A stretch of DNA of 23,510 nucleotides. Origin: TMED23 sp913054205 (GTDB lineage: Bacteria; Pseudomonadota; Alphaproteobacteria; Rhodospirillales; UBA2165). The stretch lies in assembly GCA_046582495.1 (NCBI GenBank), contig JAYGEG010000081.1, forward strand, positions 1 to 23,510. Reading direction: 5' to 3'. The notes beneath the pieces are model-generated. The model was not told the origin of the DNA. It saw only the letters and a list, made by a program, of their open reading frames with translations, and did not search any database. Shown in pieces: positions 15,129 through 23,462 of the stretch. How positions within the stretch are numbered: position 1 is the stretch's first letter; each line of letters opens with the position of its first letter. The translations under genes and the position numbers were made by a program.

Positions 15129-16529
15129 ATGGCGCATGATATTTTAATCGTCGATGATCAGGCTGACATCCGCATGCTGGCAGCGGGCATCCTTGAAGAT
15201 GAAGGGCATCAGACGCGCGAGGCACATGACCGCTCATCCGCATTGGCGTCAATTGAATCGCGACGCCCAAATCTTGTGTTGCTCGATATTTGGCTCGAAA
15301 GCCCGCTCGAAGGCATGGAAATATTGGAAACCATTTGCACGGTTCATCCAAGCGTGCCGGTGGTGATGATGAGTGGCCATGGCAATATCGAAACGGCTGT
15401 ATCCGCCATCAACATTGGCGCTTTTGATTTTATTGAAAAACCGTTCACCTCTGATCGTTTGATTCTCGTCGTCAGCCGAGCAATTGAGAATGCCCAGCTC
15501 AAACGCGAAAACGCCGAGCTTAGAGAAAGAGCAGGCGGCGAGGTTGATCTCATCGGAGGTTCGACCGTTATTAGCCAATTACGTCAGTCCATTGAACGCG
15601 TCGCAAGCGCCAACAGCCGGGTTTTAATCACCGGCCCTGCGGGGTCTGGCAAAGATGTCATCGCTCATTTGCTCCACAAGAACTCAACCAGAAACAGTGG
15701 TCCGTTTATTTCACTTAATTGCGCCACCATGCATCCCGATAATTTTGAAATCAGCTTGTTTGGTGTTGAAACATCAAGCGATGGTCGAGGACCCCGTGAA
15801 ATCGGAACCTTTGAACAAGCCCACAACGGCACACTCTTTCTTGATGAAGTGGCCGACATGCCACTTGAAACACAGGGCAAAATTGTCCGCGTTTTGCAGG
15901 AGCAAACCTTTCAGCGCGTAGGCGGTGCAACCCGTATAGACGTTGATGTACGTGTGATTGCAGCCTCTACTAAAGATTTATCGGTTGAAATGAGTGATGG
16001 ACGTTTCCGCGAAGATTTATTTTATCGCCTAAGTGTCGTACCCATCGAAATTCCGCCGCTACGTGATTACCGAGAAGACATTCCGGCGCTCGCCAAATAC
16101 TTCATGAATCAAATGTCGAGTGTAACAGGCAGGCCGGCGCGCATTTTCTCTGAAGATACCATAGCGACTTTGCAAGCTTATGCCTGGCCGGGAAATGTTC
16201 GAGAATTACGAAACGTTGTTGAGCGCGTCCTGATCATGGCACCCGGTGACGAATCTGAACCCATTCGATCAGATATGATTCCAACTGAAATAGGTTCGGC
16301 TGGTGGTGAGTCTCAGAGCGGGTTGGATAGTACCGAATTCATGGGATTACCGCTTCGTGAGGCGCGTGCGATATTTGAACGCGAATATCTTGAAGCCCAG
16401 ATAAGCCGATTTGGCGGGAATATCTCCAAAACCGCTTCTTTCATTGGAATGGAGCGTTCTGCGCTTCATCGAAAACTTAAATCTCTTGGCTTCCAGTCAG
16501 ATGATAGAGCCAGAGCGGCAAACGATTAG
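15129..16529 (+). CDS. ntrX: Response regulator NtrX, NtrC-like AAA+ but without GAFTGA
   Basis: NtrX is the partner of NtrY. The 466-residue protein has a receiver domain (D9, D10, phospho-acceptor D53 in LLDIWLES, lysine in EKPFTSD), an AAA+ domain with Walker A GPAGSGKD, Walker B TLFLDEVADMP and GRFREDLFYRLSV, and a C-terminal Fis-type helix-turn-helix (ISKTASFIGMERSALHRKL). The loop that carries GAFTGA in sigma-54 activators reads GVETSSDGRGPREIGTF here, so contact with sigma-54 is not expected. As I recall, this loss is common among alphaproteobacterial NtrX proteins, which can act as direct repressors or activators. The ATG at 15129 has no strong ribosome binding site. ntrY lies 77 bases upstream and trkA 58 bases downstream. 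Confidence 0.95.
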   Translation: MAHDILIVDDQADIRMLAAGILEDEGHQTREAHDRSSALASIESRRPNLVLLDIWLESPLEGMEILETICTVHPSVPVVMMSGHGNIETAVSAINIGAFDFIEKPFTSDRLILVVSRAIENAQLKRENAELRERAGGEVDLIGGSTVISQLRQSIERVASANSRVLITGPAGSGKDVIAHLLHKNSTRNSGPFISLNCATMHPDNFEISLFGVETSSDGRGPREIGTFEQAHNGTLFLDEVADMPLETQGKIVRVLQEQTFQRVGGATRIDVDVRVIAASTKDLSVEMSDGRFREDLFYRLSVVPIEIPPLRDYREDIPALAKYFMNQMSSVTGRPARIFSEDTIATLQAYAWPGNVRELRNVVERVLIMAPGDESEPIRSDMIPTEIGSAGGESQSGLDSTEFMGLPLREARAIFEREYLEAQISRFGGNISKTASFIGMERSALHRKLKSLGFQSDDRARAAND

Positions 16530-16587
16530 CTCTACTACCTATTGATTTTCCTTCATTTTTTCACATTTTTAGTATATTGAGCGGGTT

Positions 16588-17964
16588 ATGAAAGTAATTA
16601 TTTGTGGCGCGGGGCAGGTTGGCTTCAACATTGCACGCTATTTGGCACAGGAAGACAACGAAGTCACTGTTGTTGATCAGTCGGCTGAATTGACGCGTAA
16701 AATCAGCGATACCTTGGACGTGAAAGCAATAAACGGCTTTGCGTCCCATCCGAATGTGCTGGCGCAAGCGGGCGCCGCGGATGCGGATATGCTGATAGCA
16801 GTGACCCAGGCAGATGAAGTGAACATGGTGGCCTGTCAGGTCGCCCATTCACTTTTCGACGTCACCATGAAAATCGCGCGCATCCGCCAGCAAGGATATC
16901 TCGAAGACAAATGGGCTAACTTATATTCCCGCGATCACATGCCGATTGATGTCGTGATTTCGCCAGAACTAGAGGTTGCCCGTGCGGTTGCCCGCCGTCT
17001 TCGTGTGCCGGGTGCTTTCGACATGATCTCTCTGGTCGATGATAAAGTCAAAATGACCGGCGTTCGCTGCGGCGAAGATTGCCCTGTTGTGAATACACCG
17101 CTTCGTCAACTCACTCAGCTATTTCCAGATCTTAATGTGGTGATTGTCGGAATTGTACGCGACAACACGCCAATCATACCAAAAGCAGATGATCACATGC
17201 TTCCCGGCGATGAAGTTTATTTCGTTGTTGATAGCAATCATATCGAGCGCGCCATGGCGGCATTTGGCCATGAAGAAACCGAAGCCCGCCGCATGGTTAT
17301 ATTTGGCGGTGGTAACATCGGCGAATTTCTAGCCAGCGAAATCGAAACCAATCATCCATCGGTAAATTTAAAAGTCATCGAGAGTGATAAAAAGCGCGCC
17401 GAACATGTGGCCAGATCATTAAAACGCTCAGTTGTCCTTCAAGGCTCGGTTCTCGATACTGAAATCCTTGAAGAAGCAAACGTTGCTTCAGCTGAAGCCG
17501 TTGTCGCCGTTACTAATGACGATGAAACAAATATCTTGTCGTCGTTACTGGCTAAGCGCATGGGTAGCCGGCGCGCCATCACGCTCATCAACAGCGAAAC
17601 CTACCTGCCGCTAACACCATCGCTTGGCATAGATGTCGTCGTTAGCCCTCGCAATATTACAGTTTCAACTATTCTCCAGCACGTCCGAAAAGGACGCATT
17701 CATTCTGTGCACACGATCCGCGACGGATTTGGTGAGATTATCGAAGCAGAAGCCATGGAGACCTCCAGCCTGGTCGGTGTTCCTCTTAAAGAGACCGATC
17801 TGCCGGACAATGTATTGGTTGGCGCGATTGTGCGGGATGGTGAAGTTATCACGCCTCGAAGCGATACGGTTGTTCAAGTCAATGACCGGGTTGTGCTTTT
17901 TGCCGCTGCGGAATCTGTCCGTGAAGTCGAAAAAATGTTTTCTGTTCGCCTCGAATATTTCTAG
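16588..17964 (+). CDS. trkA: Trk potassium transporter regulatory subunit TrkA
   Basis: TrkA is the cytoplasmic NAD(H)-binding ring protein that gates the TrkH/TrkG potassium channel. The 458-residue protein is the full double-length form. It has an N-terminal RCK domain starting at the first residues (MKVIICGAGQVGFNIARYLA, glycine motif GAGQVG), a first RCK-C domain, a second Rossmann domain beginning VIFGGGNIGEFLASEIE near residue 236, and a second RCK-C domain (LPDNVLVGAIVRDGEVITPR). TrkH is not in the window. The ATG at 16588 follows GAGCGGG. The trkA gene after ntrX is a common alphaproteobacterial arrangement. The following dat gene begins nine bases after the stop, so the two are likely co-translated. 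Confidence 0.96.
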   Translation: MKVIICGAGQVGFNIARYLAQEDNEVTVVDQSAELTRKISDTLDVKAINGFASHPNVLAQAGAADADMLIAVTQADEVNMVACQVAHSLFDVTMKIARIRQQGYLEDKWANLYSRDHMPIDVVISPELEVARAVARRLRVPGAFDMISLVDDKVKMTGVRCGEDCPVVNTPLRQLTQLFPDLNVVIVGIVRDNTPIIPKADDHMLPGDEVYFVVDSNHIERAMAAFGHEETEARRMVIFGGGNIGEFLASEIETNHPSVNLKVIESDKKRAEHVARSLKRSVVLQGSVLDTEILEEANVASAEAVVAVTNDDETNILSSLLAKRMGSRRAITLINSETYLPLTPSLGIDVVVSPRNITVSTILQHVRKGRIHSVHTIRDGFGEIIEAEAMETSSLVGVPLKETDLPDNVLVGAIVRDGEVITPRSDTVVQVNDRVVLFAAAESVREVEKMFSVRLEYF

Positions 17965-17973
17965 AAGATCACC

Positions 17974-18828
17974 ATGCCAAGAATTGCTTATGTTAATGGA
18001 CGCTATCTGCCGCATAATCGGGCCAGCGTTCATATTGAAGATCGCGGCTTTCAATTTGCCGATGGCGTTTACGAAGTCATTGCCATCAGTGAAGGCAATC
18101 TGGTTGATATTGAACCTCACTTGGAACGTTTGAATAGATCACTCGGCGAGCTAAATATTCCATGGCCGGTGTCACGGCGCGCATTTGGCTTTATTTTACG
18201 CGAGGTGATTAGTCGCAACCGGGTATCAAACGGCAGCGTTTATCTTCAAATCACTCGGGGTGTCGCGCCACGCGATTTTGCCTATCCAAAAGATCTAAAA
18301 CCCAGCATCGTTATCTATGCCAGAGGCACCGCCAAATTGTCAATTGAGACGGCAAGCAATGGCCACAAAATTATCTCGCAACCGGATATCCGTTGGAAGC
18401 GCTGCGACATCAAGACAGTTTCACTATTACCGGCCGTCATGGCCAAACAAATAGCCGCAGATGAGGGCGCGATTGAGGCCTGGCTCGTCAACGAAGAAGG
18501 CATGGTCACGGAAGGCACGTCCTCGAACGCGTGGATTGTTACGGCAGAGGGTGAATTGGTGACGCGCCAGACCGACAACCTCATTCTTTCAGGCATTACC
18601 CGCCAGACTGTCATGAAGTTGGCCAAAGAGGCAGGCGTTAAATGTGTTGAACGTTCGTTTACTCTGGAAGAGGCTAAACAAGCAAAAGAAGCATTTTCAA
18701 CCAGCTCAACCGCGCTGGTAAAACCTGCAGTCGAAATTGATGGTGTTCAAATTGGTGACGGCAAGGTCGGGCCAATTGCGCGAAAGCTGATAGAGCATTA
18801 TTTGAATTACATGGATAATCCCTCGTGA
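17974..18828 (+). CDS. dat: Class IV PLP aminotransferase, D-amino-acid aminotransferase type
   Basis: A fold-type IV pyridoxal-phosphate aminotransferase of 284 residues, the usual length. It opens with IAYVNGRYLPHNRASVHIED and RGFQFADGVYEV. The PLP lysine is K147 in RCDIKTVSLLPAVMAKQ, and the cofactor-pyridine glutamate is E180 in VTEGTSSNAW. Spacing of these two (33 residues) and the DIKT text match D-alanine transaminases, which make D-glutamate and D-alanine for the cell wall. Branched-chain aminotransferases and 4-amino-4-deoxychorismate lyases share the fold, so the substrate is probable rather than certain. The ATG at 17974 follows AGAAGA. Its stop codon overlaps the next start (GTGA), pointing to translational coupling. 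Confidence 0.87.
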   Translation: MPRIAYVNGRYLPHNRASVHIEDRGFQFADGVYEVIAISEGNLVDIEPHLERLNRSLGELNIPWPVSRRAFGFILREVISRNRVSNGSVYLQITRGVAPRDFAYPKDLKPSIVIYARGTAKLSIETASNGHKIISQPDIRWKRCDIKTVSLLPAVMAKQIAADEGAIEAWLVNEEGMVTEGTSSNAWIVTAEGELVTRQTDNLILSGITRQTVMKLAKEAGVKCVERSFTLEEAKQAKEAFSTSSTALVKPAVEIDGVQIGDGKVGPIARKLIEHYLNYMDNPS

Positions 18829-19499
18829 GTACTCTTCTCGAATTGCCTGAAGCAATACTGTTTGATTGGGATGATACGTTGGCGAGCAATTGGGTTTCGA
18901 TCCTGGACGCAATGAATGCGACGTTTGCTGCGATGGGCCATGAGGCTTGGTCGATGGAACAGGCCCGTGCGAATGTGAGGCTTTCTCTCCGGGATAGTTT
19001 TCCTAAAATGTTTGGAGATCGCTGGGAGGAGGCTACGGATATTTTCTATGACCATATTCGCGCAAACCATCTGGAGACCCTCAAAAGCCTGGAATATGCC
19101 GCTGAACTATTAGAGCAATTGTCTCAAGCCGGCGTGGTCCTTGGTATTGTCAGCAATAAAACCGGCTATCTCCTTCGAGCAGAATGTGAACATCTTGGCT
19201 GGTCTGATTATTTTGTAAGCGTCATTGGCGCCATGGATGCAGAAAAGGATAAGCCGGCACCTGATCCGATTTTCCTTTGCCTCAAGGACACCGGTTTAAA
19301 GTCGAACAGTAATATTTGGTACGTGGGTGACGCGCCTACAGATATTCAATGCGCGCGCAATGCTGGAATAACAGGCATCCTGATCCGGGATTCGGCGATT
19401 ACCTCCGACTACGACGAATATCCACCGCATCATCATTTCGAAAACCTCAACAAAATGGCGGCTTTTCTGCAGGATATAAAACTAAACCTTTCAAAGTAA
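18825..19499 (+). CDS. HAD-family hydrolase, phosphoglycolate-phosphatase-like
   Basis: A 224-residue haloacid-dehalogenase-type phosphatase. Motif I is FDWDDTLAS, with nucleophile D14 and acid-base D16; the usual Gly after the second Asp is Asp here. Motif II is IVSNKTG, motif III includes EKDKPAPDP, and motif IV is VGDAPTDIQCA. A helical cap lies between motifs I and II (about residues 25-90), the C1 type seen in Gph and related enzymes. The physiological substrate cannot be told from the sequence. The GTG start overlaps the dat stop by four bases, so it is translated together with the aminotransferase. hfq follows after 90 bases with its own leader. Confidence 0.9.
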   Translation: MSTLLELPEAILFDWDDTLASNWVSILDAMNATFAAMGHEAWSMEQARANVRLSLRDSFPKMFGDRWEEATDIFYDHIRANHLETLKSLEYAAELLEQLSQAGVVLGIVSNKTGYLLRAECEHLGWSDYFVSVIGAMDAEKDKPAPDPIFLCLKDTGLKSNSNIWYVGDAPTDIQCARNAGITGILIRDSAITSDYDEYPPHHHFENLNKMAAFLQDIKLNLSK

Positions 19500-19589
19500 T
19501 TAGAGCAGTGTAATATAAACCTTGGAAGGGCGATCAACGAACCTCCAGAATAATTACAATAAAACAGTCAAAAAAAGGGGGATTTACCC

Positions 19590-19874
19590 ATGGCTGAAAA
19601 ATCACAAAACGTTCAAGACGTATTTCTTAATCACGTTCGTAAAAGTAAAAATCCTGTCACAGTATTTCTAGTTAACGGCGTGAAACTTCAGGGCATTATT
19701 ACGTGGTTTGATAACTTTTCGGTATTACTGCGCCGAGATGGGCACACTCAATTGGTCTACAAACATGCTATTTCAACGGTTATGCCTTCGGGCCCGGTTC
19801 AACTCTTTGAACCTGAAACCAAAGATTTAGATGCAGAAGCTATTGCAGCCAATGAAGCAGCCACGGCAGAATAG
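19590..19874 (+). CDS. hfq: RNA chaperone Hfq
   Basis: Hfq forms hexameric Sm-like rings that pair small RNAs with messenger RNAs. The 94-residue product has Sm1 text QDVFLNHVRKSKNPVTVFLV, NGVKLQGIITWFDNFSVLL in the middle, and Sm2 text YKHAISTVMPSGPVQLF. The proximal-face residues QDxFLN and YKHA are intact, so U-rich RNA binding should be normal. The C-terminal tail after about residue 73 is acidic and alanine-rich (EPETKDLDAEAIAANEAATA), longer than in many alphaproteobacteria. GGGGGA lies seven bases before the ATG, a strong site. hflX starts 12 bases after the stop, the classical hfq-hflX pair. Confidence 0.98.
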   Translation: MAEKSQNVQDVFLNHVRKSKNPVTVFLVNGVKLQGIITWFDNFSVLLRRDGHTQLVYKHAISTVMPSGPVQLFEPETKDLDAEAIAANEAATAE

Positions 19875-19886
19875 TTCGGATCTAAT

Positions 19887-21245
19887 TTGAGCTGGAATTC
19901 TACCGATGAAATGCGACCAACAACGGGTCGCTGTCTCGTACTTCATCCTCATTTAAAAATGCAGAGTGGCGACGCTGCTGATAACGGCAATGTATTGCGC
20001 GACCCTGATGGACGACTTGAGGAAGCTGTGCGGTTGGCCGAAGCCATCGAGCTGGAAATAATTCATCGCGAGGTCATTCCTGTTAATCGCCCAAAACCAT
20101 CCAGCTTACTGGGCGGCGGTGCTGTCGATAGATTTGAAGGCTACATCGCGCAACATGATATTGAAGTCGTGGTCATGGATGTTGCTTTGACGCCCGTTCA
20201 GCAGCGCAATCTGGAAAGCGCCTGGAAAGCCAAGGTCATCGATCGTACCGGGCTTATTCTTGAGATATTTGGGGCTCGGGCGCGCACAAAAGAGGGTACG
20301 CTCCAAGTTGAATTAGCCGCGCTGAGTTATCAACGCAGCCGCCTGGTCCGATCTTGGACCCATTTGGAAAGACAGCGCGGTGGATTTGGTTTTATGGGCG
20401 GGCCAGGTGAAAGCCAGATTGAGTCTGATCGCCGACTGATTGACGAGCGCATCACCATCCTTAAACGGCAATTAAAAGATGTGAAAAGAACCCGCCAGCT
20501 TCACCGCCAAGCGCGCAAACGTGTGCCATATCCCGTAGTTGCCTTGGTCGGTTATACAAACGCCGGCAAATCGACATTGTTCAATTCCCTCAGCAATGCC
20601 GACGTTGTTTCAGAAGATCAATTATTTGCAACGCTTGATCCGACAATGCGCAGCATGAAATTACCATCCGGGCGCGAAGCGATCCTGTCCGATACTGTGG
20701 GTTTTGTCTCCGATCTGCCGCATGAATTGGTGGAAGCCTTCCGGGCAACACTTGAAGAAGTCGTGGAGGCGGATCTACTACTTCATGTTCGGGATATTTC
20801 ACACTTAGACACAAATGCGCAAAAAAATGATGTCGAACTAGTACTCAAAAATCTTGGCGTGAGTGACGAAAGTGATCTCGAAACTAAGTCTAATGGTAAA
20901 TCAATTCCTTTAATCGAAGTGCTGAATAAATCTGATCTTCTGACCTCTGAAGAACGGGACTTTCAACATACCCGCGCCGAGCGCCACAACGATCCAATGG
21001 TTTTGATATCTGCGATCACCAAAGAAGGTTTCGGCGAATTATTGCAATCAATTGACGATAGGCTGAATGCTCGGCGTCAAGAGGTCGATTTGAAAGTCAG
21101 TTGGGAAGATGGTGCCTTGTTGACGTGGCTTTATGATCATGGCGAGGTCAAAGAACGCCACGATAGAGAAGCATGGGTCGAGCTAAAAATTATGTTAGAG
21201 CCCGAAGATATTGCCCGCTACGAGCAAAAGAAAATCACCCACTAA
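19887..21245 (+). CDS. hflX: Ribosome-associated GTPase HflX
   Basis: HflX is a GTPase that splits stalled or stressed 70S ribosomes. The 452-residue protein has the HflX N-terminal domain (KPSSLLGGGAVDRF, the glycine-rich family region), the HflX signature GGPGESQIESDRRLI, a coiled-coil linker (about residues 185-215), and a GTPase domain with G1 GYTNAGKSTLFN, G3 DTVGF and G4 NKSD. The C-terminal tail (GEVKERHD and following) is typical. The start codon is uncertain: a TTG at 19887 fits the 12-base gap after hfq and follows CGGAT, while an ATG at 19911 would give a product eight residues shorter with a weaker signal. Confidence 0.95.
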   Translation: MSWNSTDEMRPTTGRCLVLHPHLKMQSGDAADNGNVLRDPDGRLEEAVRLAEAIELEIIHREVIPVNRPKPSSLLGGGAVDRFEGYIAQHDIEVVVMDVALTPVQQRNLESAWKAKVIDRTGLILEIFGARARTKEGTLQVELAALSYQRSRLVRSWTHLERQRGGFGFMGGPGESQIESDRRLIDERITILKRQLKDVKRTRQLHRQARKRVPYPVVALVGYTNAGKSTLFNSLSNADVVSEDQLFATLDPTMRSMKLPSGREAILSDTVGFVSDLPHELVEAFRATLEEVVEADLLLHVRDISHLDTNAQKNDVELVLKNLGVSDESDLETKSNGKSIPLIEVLNKSDLLTSEERDFQHTRAERHNDPMVLISAITKEGFGELLQSIDDRLNARRQEVDLKVSWEDGALLTWLYDHGEVKERHDREAWVELKIMLEPEDIARYEQKKITH

Positions 21246-21296
21246 ATCAATCCTCCATCCAGCTCAACCATTCTGTCGGAACTGCGTTTTCACCCA

Positions 21297-21338
21297 TTGA
21301 TTTGCCTGTTTCACGCTAATAGTATATCTACTAGTAGA
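21297..21338 (+). promoter_or_regulatory. Candidate promoter with palindromic operator before the small gene at 21356
   Basis: TTGATT at 21297-21302 and TAGTAT at 21320-21325 are separated by 17 bases. A perfect 12-base palindrome, TCTACTAGTAGA, occupies 21327-21338, exactly where transcription should start. This would let a dimeric repressor block initiation. The promoter boxes are only moderately close to consensus; the palindrome is exact. Confidence 0.45.
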
Positions 21339-21355
21339 AAATGGAGGATTTAGCT

Positions 21356-21625
21356 ATGGCAACTGTAGAAGCGCAGCAAAAATGGCGCTACAAAAACAAA
21401 TTCGTCAAAAGTCAGCTGAACATTATGGCGCGCAAGAACATTCATGAATATCTGGAAGAAATTGCTGAAACTCATGATTTGCACGGCAAGGCAGAAGCTG
21501 CCACATTTGCCGTGTATGTTGTTATTTCCTTAATCCAACAAGGCGATTTTAATGATGAGGCTGAAAGGCTCCACCAGATTTTCACAGACAGCTATCACCG
21601 TGATCGAGATATCTATGCGCCTTAA
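21356..21625 (+). CDS. Small unrecognised protein, possibly ribbon-helix-helix-like, 89 residues
   Basis: No family name can be given with confidence, although I believe similar small proteins occur in related alphaproteobacteria. The ATG at 21356 is chosen because GGAGG lies eight bases upstream; an ATG at 21341 overlaps that site. The product has a basic N-terminus (KWRYKNKFVK), a possible strand (SQLNIMA), then two helices (ARKNIHEYLEEIAETH and KAEAATFAVYVVISLIQQ) and a charged tail ending YHRDRDIYAP. Strand-helix-helix after a basic stretch is what ribbon-helix-helix DNA-binding proteins look like, but this is pattern inference. A palindrome sits over its predicted transcription start. 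The next gene begins nine bases after its stop. Confidence 0.75.
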   Translation: MATVEAQQKWRYKNKFVKSQLNIMARKNIHEYLEEIAETHDLHGKAEAATFAVYVVISLIQQGDFNDEAERLHQIFTDSYHRDRDIYAP

Positions 21626-21634
21626 GCAAACTCA

Positions 21635-22447
21635 ATGGCTAAGTGTGATTTAATGCTGCCAGAGCCACACCAAGTTTCAGCGATCATTAAAGAAACAGCG
21701 GAAATCGAAATATTGCCGCTGTTTCGTAAACTTAAAGATCACGAAATAAGTGACAAAGACTCAGGTGAAATTGTAACCACCGCTGATATCCGCGCTGAAA
21801 AACGCCTGACGGATGCCTTGACAGAATTAATGCCGGACAGTTTGGTTATCGGAGAAGAGGCTGCCTCCGATGATCCGTCTATATTGGACCGCCTGGAAAG
21901 CGACAAACCAGTTTGGGTTATTGACCCGCTGGATGGAACCCGGAACTTTGCAAATGGCAAAGACTGTTTCGCGGTTATCATCGCATTGTGCCAAAAGGGA
22001 GAGACATTGGCTGGCTGGATATATGATCCACTTAGCCGGACAATGTATTTCGCCAGTCAAGGGCAGGGCGCCTGGGCTGACGAAAGGCGTCTCAAAATAG
22101 CGCCCTCACCGAGTGCTAACGATATGAAAGGTTCGGTGAGCAAACGTCACTTCAAACGCCTGGATGAAAGACGTCCGTCACCCGAAATTCCAGGGGATAT
22201 GGTGCGCTATCGCTGTGTCGGCCGGGAGTATACAGACTTAGCTTTGGGTGTTCTTCATTTTGCCGAATACGGAATGTTAAAACCTTGGGATCATGCGGCC
22301 GGCATTTTGATGCATGCAGAGGCGGGCGGGTATTCCGCTTTTACGGAAGATCAATCACCCTACACACCTGGCCCAACCACCCGAAAACATTTGCTGGCCG
22401 CCGCGAGCCAATCAGAATGGCTGGTTCTGAGAGAGTTGTTCGTTTGA
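21635..22447 (+). CDS. Inositol-monophosphatase-family phosphatase
   Basis: A 270-residue metal-dependent phosphatase of the IMPase/FBPase/CysQ superfamily. The three metal-binding motifs are complete: IGEEAASDD near residue 70, DPLDGTRNFANG near 95-106, and KPWDHAAGILMHAEAGG near 210-226. The family acts on inositol phosphates, 3'-phosphoadenosine phosphate or histidinol phosphate. None of these can be picked from the motifs alone, and there is no histidine or sulfur gene nearby to help. The ATG at 21635 has no evident ribosome binding site, and an internal ATG at 21653 is also possible. It follows the small gene by nine bases, so it may depend on translation of that gene. Confidence 0.9.
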   Translation: MAKCDLMLPEPHQVSAIIKETAEIEILPLFRKLKDHEISDKDSGEIVTTADIRAEKRLTDALTELMPDSLVIGEEAASDDPSILDRLESDKPVWVIDPLDGTRNFANGKDCFAVIIALCQKGETLAGWIYDPLSRTMYFASQGQGAWADERRLKIAPSPSANDMKGSVSKRHFKRLDERRPSPEIPGDMVRYRCVGREYTDLALGVLHFAEYGMLKPWDHAAGILMHAEAGGYSAFTEDQSPYTPGPTTRKHLLAAASQSEWLVLRELFV

Positions 22448-22463
22448 TCTCTTTTAGACTGTC

Positions 22464-22509
22464 TTGACCCTACCGAAAAATTACGAACACTATCAACCTA
22501 AAATTTAGG
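22464..22509 (+). promoter_or_regulatory. Possible promoter and inverted repeat before the dehydrogenase gene
   Basis: TTGACC at 22464-22469 is a good -35 element; the best -10 at usable spacing (CACTAT, 22488-22493, 18 bases) is poor. A near-palindrome, CCTAAA-A-TTTAGG at 22497-22509, overlaps the AGGGGA ribosome binding site of the next gene and could hide it or bind a regulator. Confidence 0.3.
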
Positions 22510-22521
22510 GGATAATACGTT

Positions 22522-23394
22522 ATGAGTACTTTCACCGTTGCATTTGTAGGACTGGGCGTTATGGGCTACCCGATGGCAGGGCATCTCGCGAAAGCCGGAC
22601 ACACGATCCGGGTTTATAACCGCACCGCAAGCAAAGCCGAACAATGGGCAAAAGATTACACTGGTTCAGCCCATGCCACGCCGAAAGAGGCTGCTGAAAC
22701 TGCGGATTTTGTTTTCGCCTGTGTCGGTAATGACGATGATCTTAGAAGTGTCGTTTACGGTGATGACGGTATTCTCGCTGGCCTGAAAGAGGGCGCCATT
22801 TTTATCGACCACACGACGGCCTCTGCAGACGTTGCCCGAGAAATTGAGGCCGCCGCAAAAGAAAAAGGATTTGGTTTTTTGGACGCGCCGGTATCAGGTG
22901 GCCAAGCAGGTGCCGAAAATGGTGTTCTGACAGTCATGGTAGGCGGAGATCAGGCAGCTTTTGATGCCGCCCAGCCGGTGATGGATGTCTATGCTAAGGC
23001 CGTTGCGCTGATGGGGGCTGCGGGTTCCGGCCAACTGACAAAAATGGCAAACCAGATTTGCATCGCTGGCTTGGTGCAAGGCTTATCCGAAGGGCTGAAC
23101 TTTGCCGTAAAGGCAGGCCTCGATGGCAAACAAGTTGTTGATGTCATCTCAAAAGGGGCCGCGGGATCATGGCAAATGGAAAATCGCGGCAACACGATGG
23201 TCGATGACGAATTTGATTTTGGCTTCGCTGTCGATTGGATGTGCAAAGATTTAGGCATTGCGCTTGAAGAATCTAAATCAAACGGCTCAACCCTGCCGAT
23301 GACTGAAGTCGTCAGCAATTTTTATCGGGAAATCCAGGAGATGGGTGGCGGGCGCTGGGATACCTCAAGTTTAATTCGCCGATTAACAAAATAA
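22522..23394 (+). CDS. NAD(P)-dependent beta-hydroxyacid dehydrogenase (3-hydroxyisobutyrate dehydrogenase family)
   Basis: A 290-residue oxidoreductase of the beta-hydroxyacid dehydrogenase family, which includes 3-hydroxyisobutyrate dehydrogenase, tartronate semialdehyde reductase and glyoxylate/succinate semialdehyde reductases. The N-terminal Rossmann domain shows FVGLGVMGYPMAGHLAKAGH. The substrate loop reads DAPVSGGQAGAENGVLTVMV, and the catalytic lysine lies in GQLTKMANQ. The C-terminal helical domain (KGAAGSWQMENRG, DLGIALEE) is typical. Arg in VYNRTAS at the end of the second beta strand is consistent with NADPH use, but that is inference. Substrate is not decided by the neighbourhood. 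The ATG at 22522 follows AGGGGA with nine-base spacing. Confidence 0.92.
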   Translation: MSTFTVAFVGLGVMGYPMAGHLAKAGHTIRVYNRTASKAEQWAKDYTGSAHATPKEAAETADFVFACVGNDDDLRSVVYGDDGILAGLKEGAIFIDHTTASADVAREIEAAAKEKGFGFLDAPVSGGQAGAENGVLTVMVGGDQAAFDAAQPVMDVYAKAVALMGAAGSGQLTKMANQICIAGLVQGLSEGLNFAVKAGLDGKQVVDVISKGAAGSWQMENRGNTMVDDEFDFGFAVDWMCKDLGIALEESKSNGSTLPMTEVVSNFYREIQEMGGGRWDTSSLIRRLTK

Positions 23395-23462
23395 TAAAAA
23401 TAATGTAGTATTCGGCCAGAGAAAATTGAGCTGAAATTGCGCAGAAATTGAGGGAACCGATA

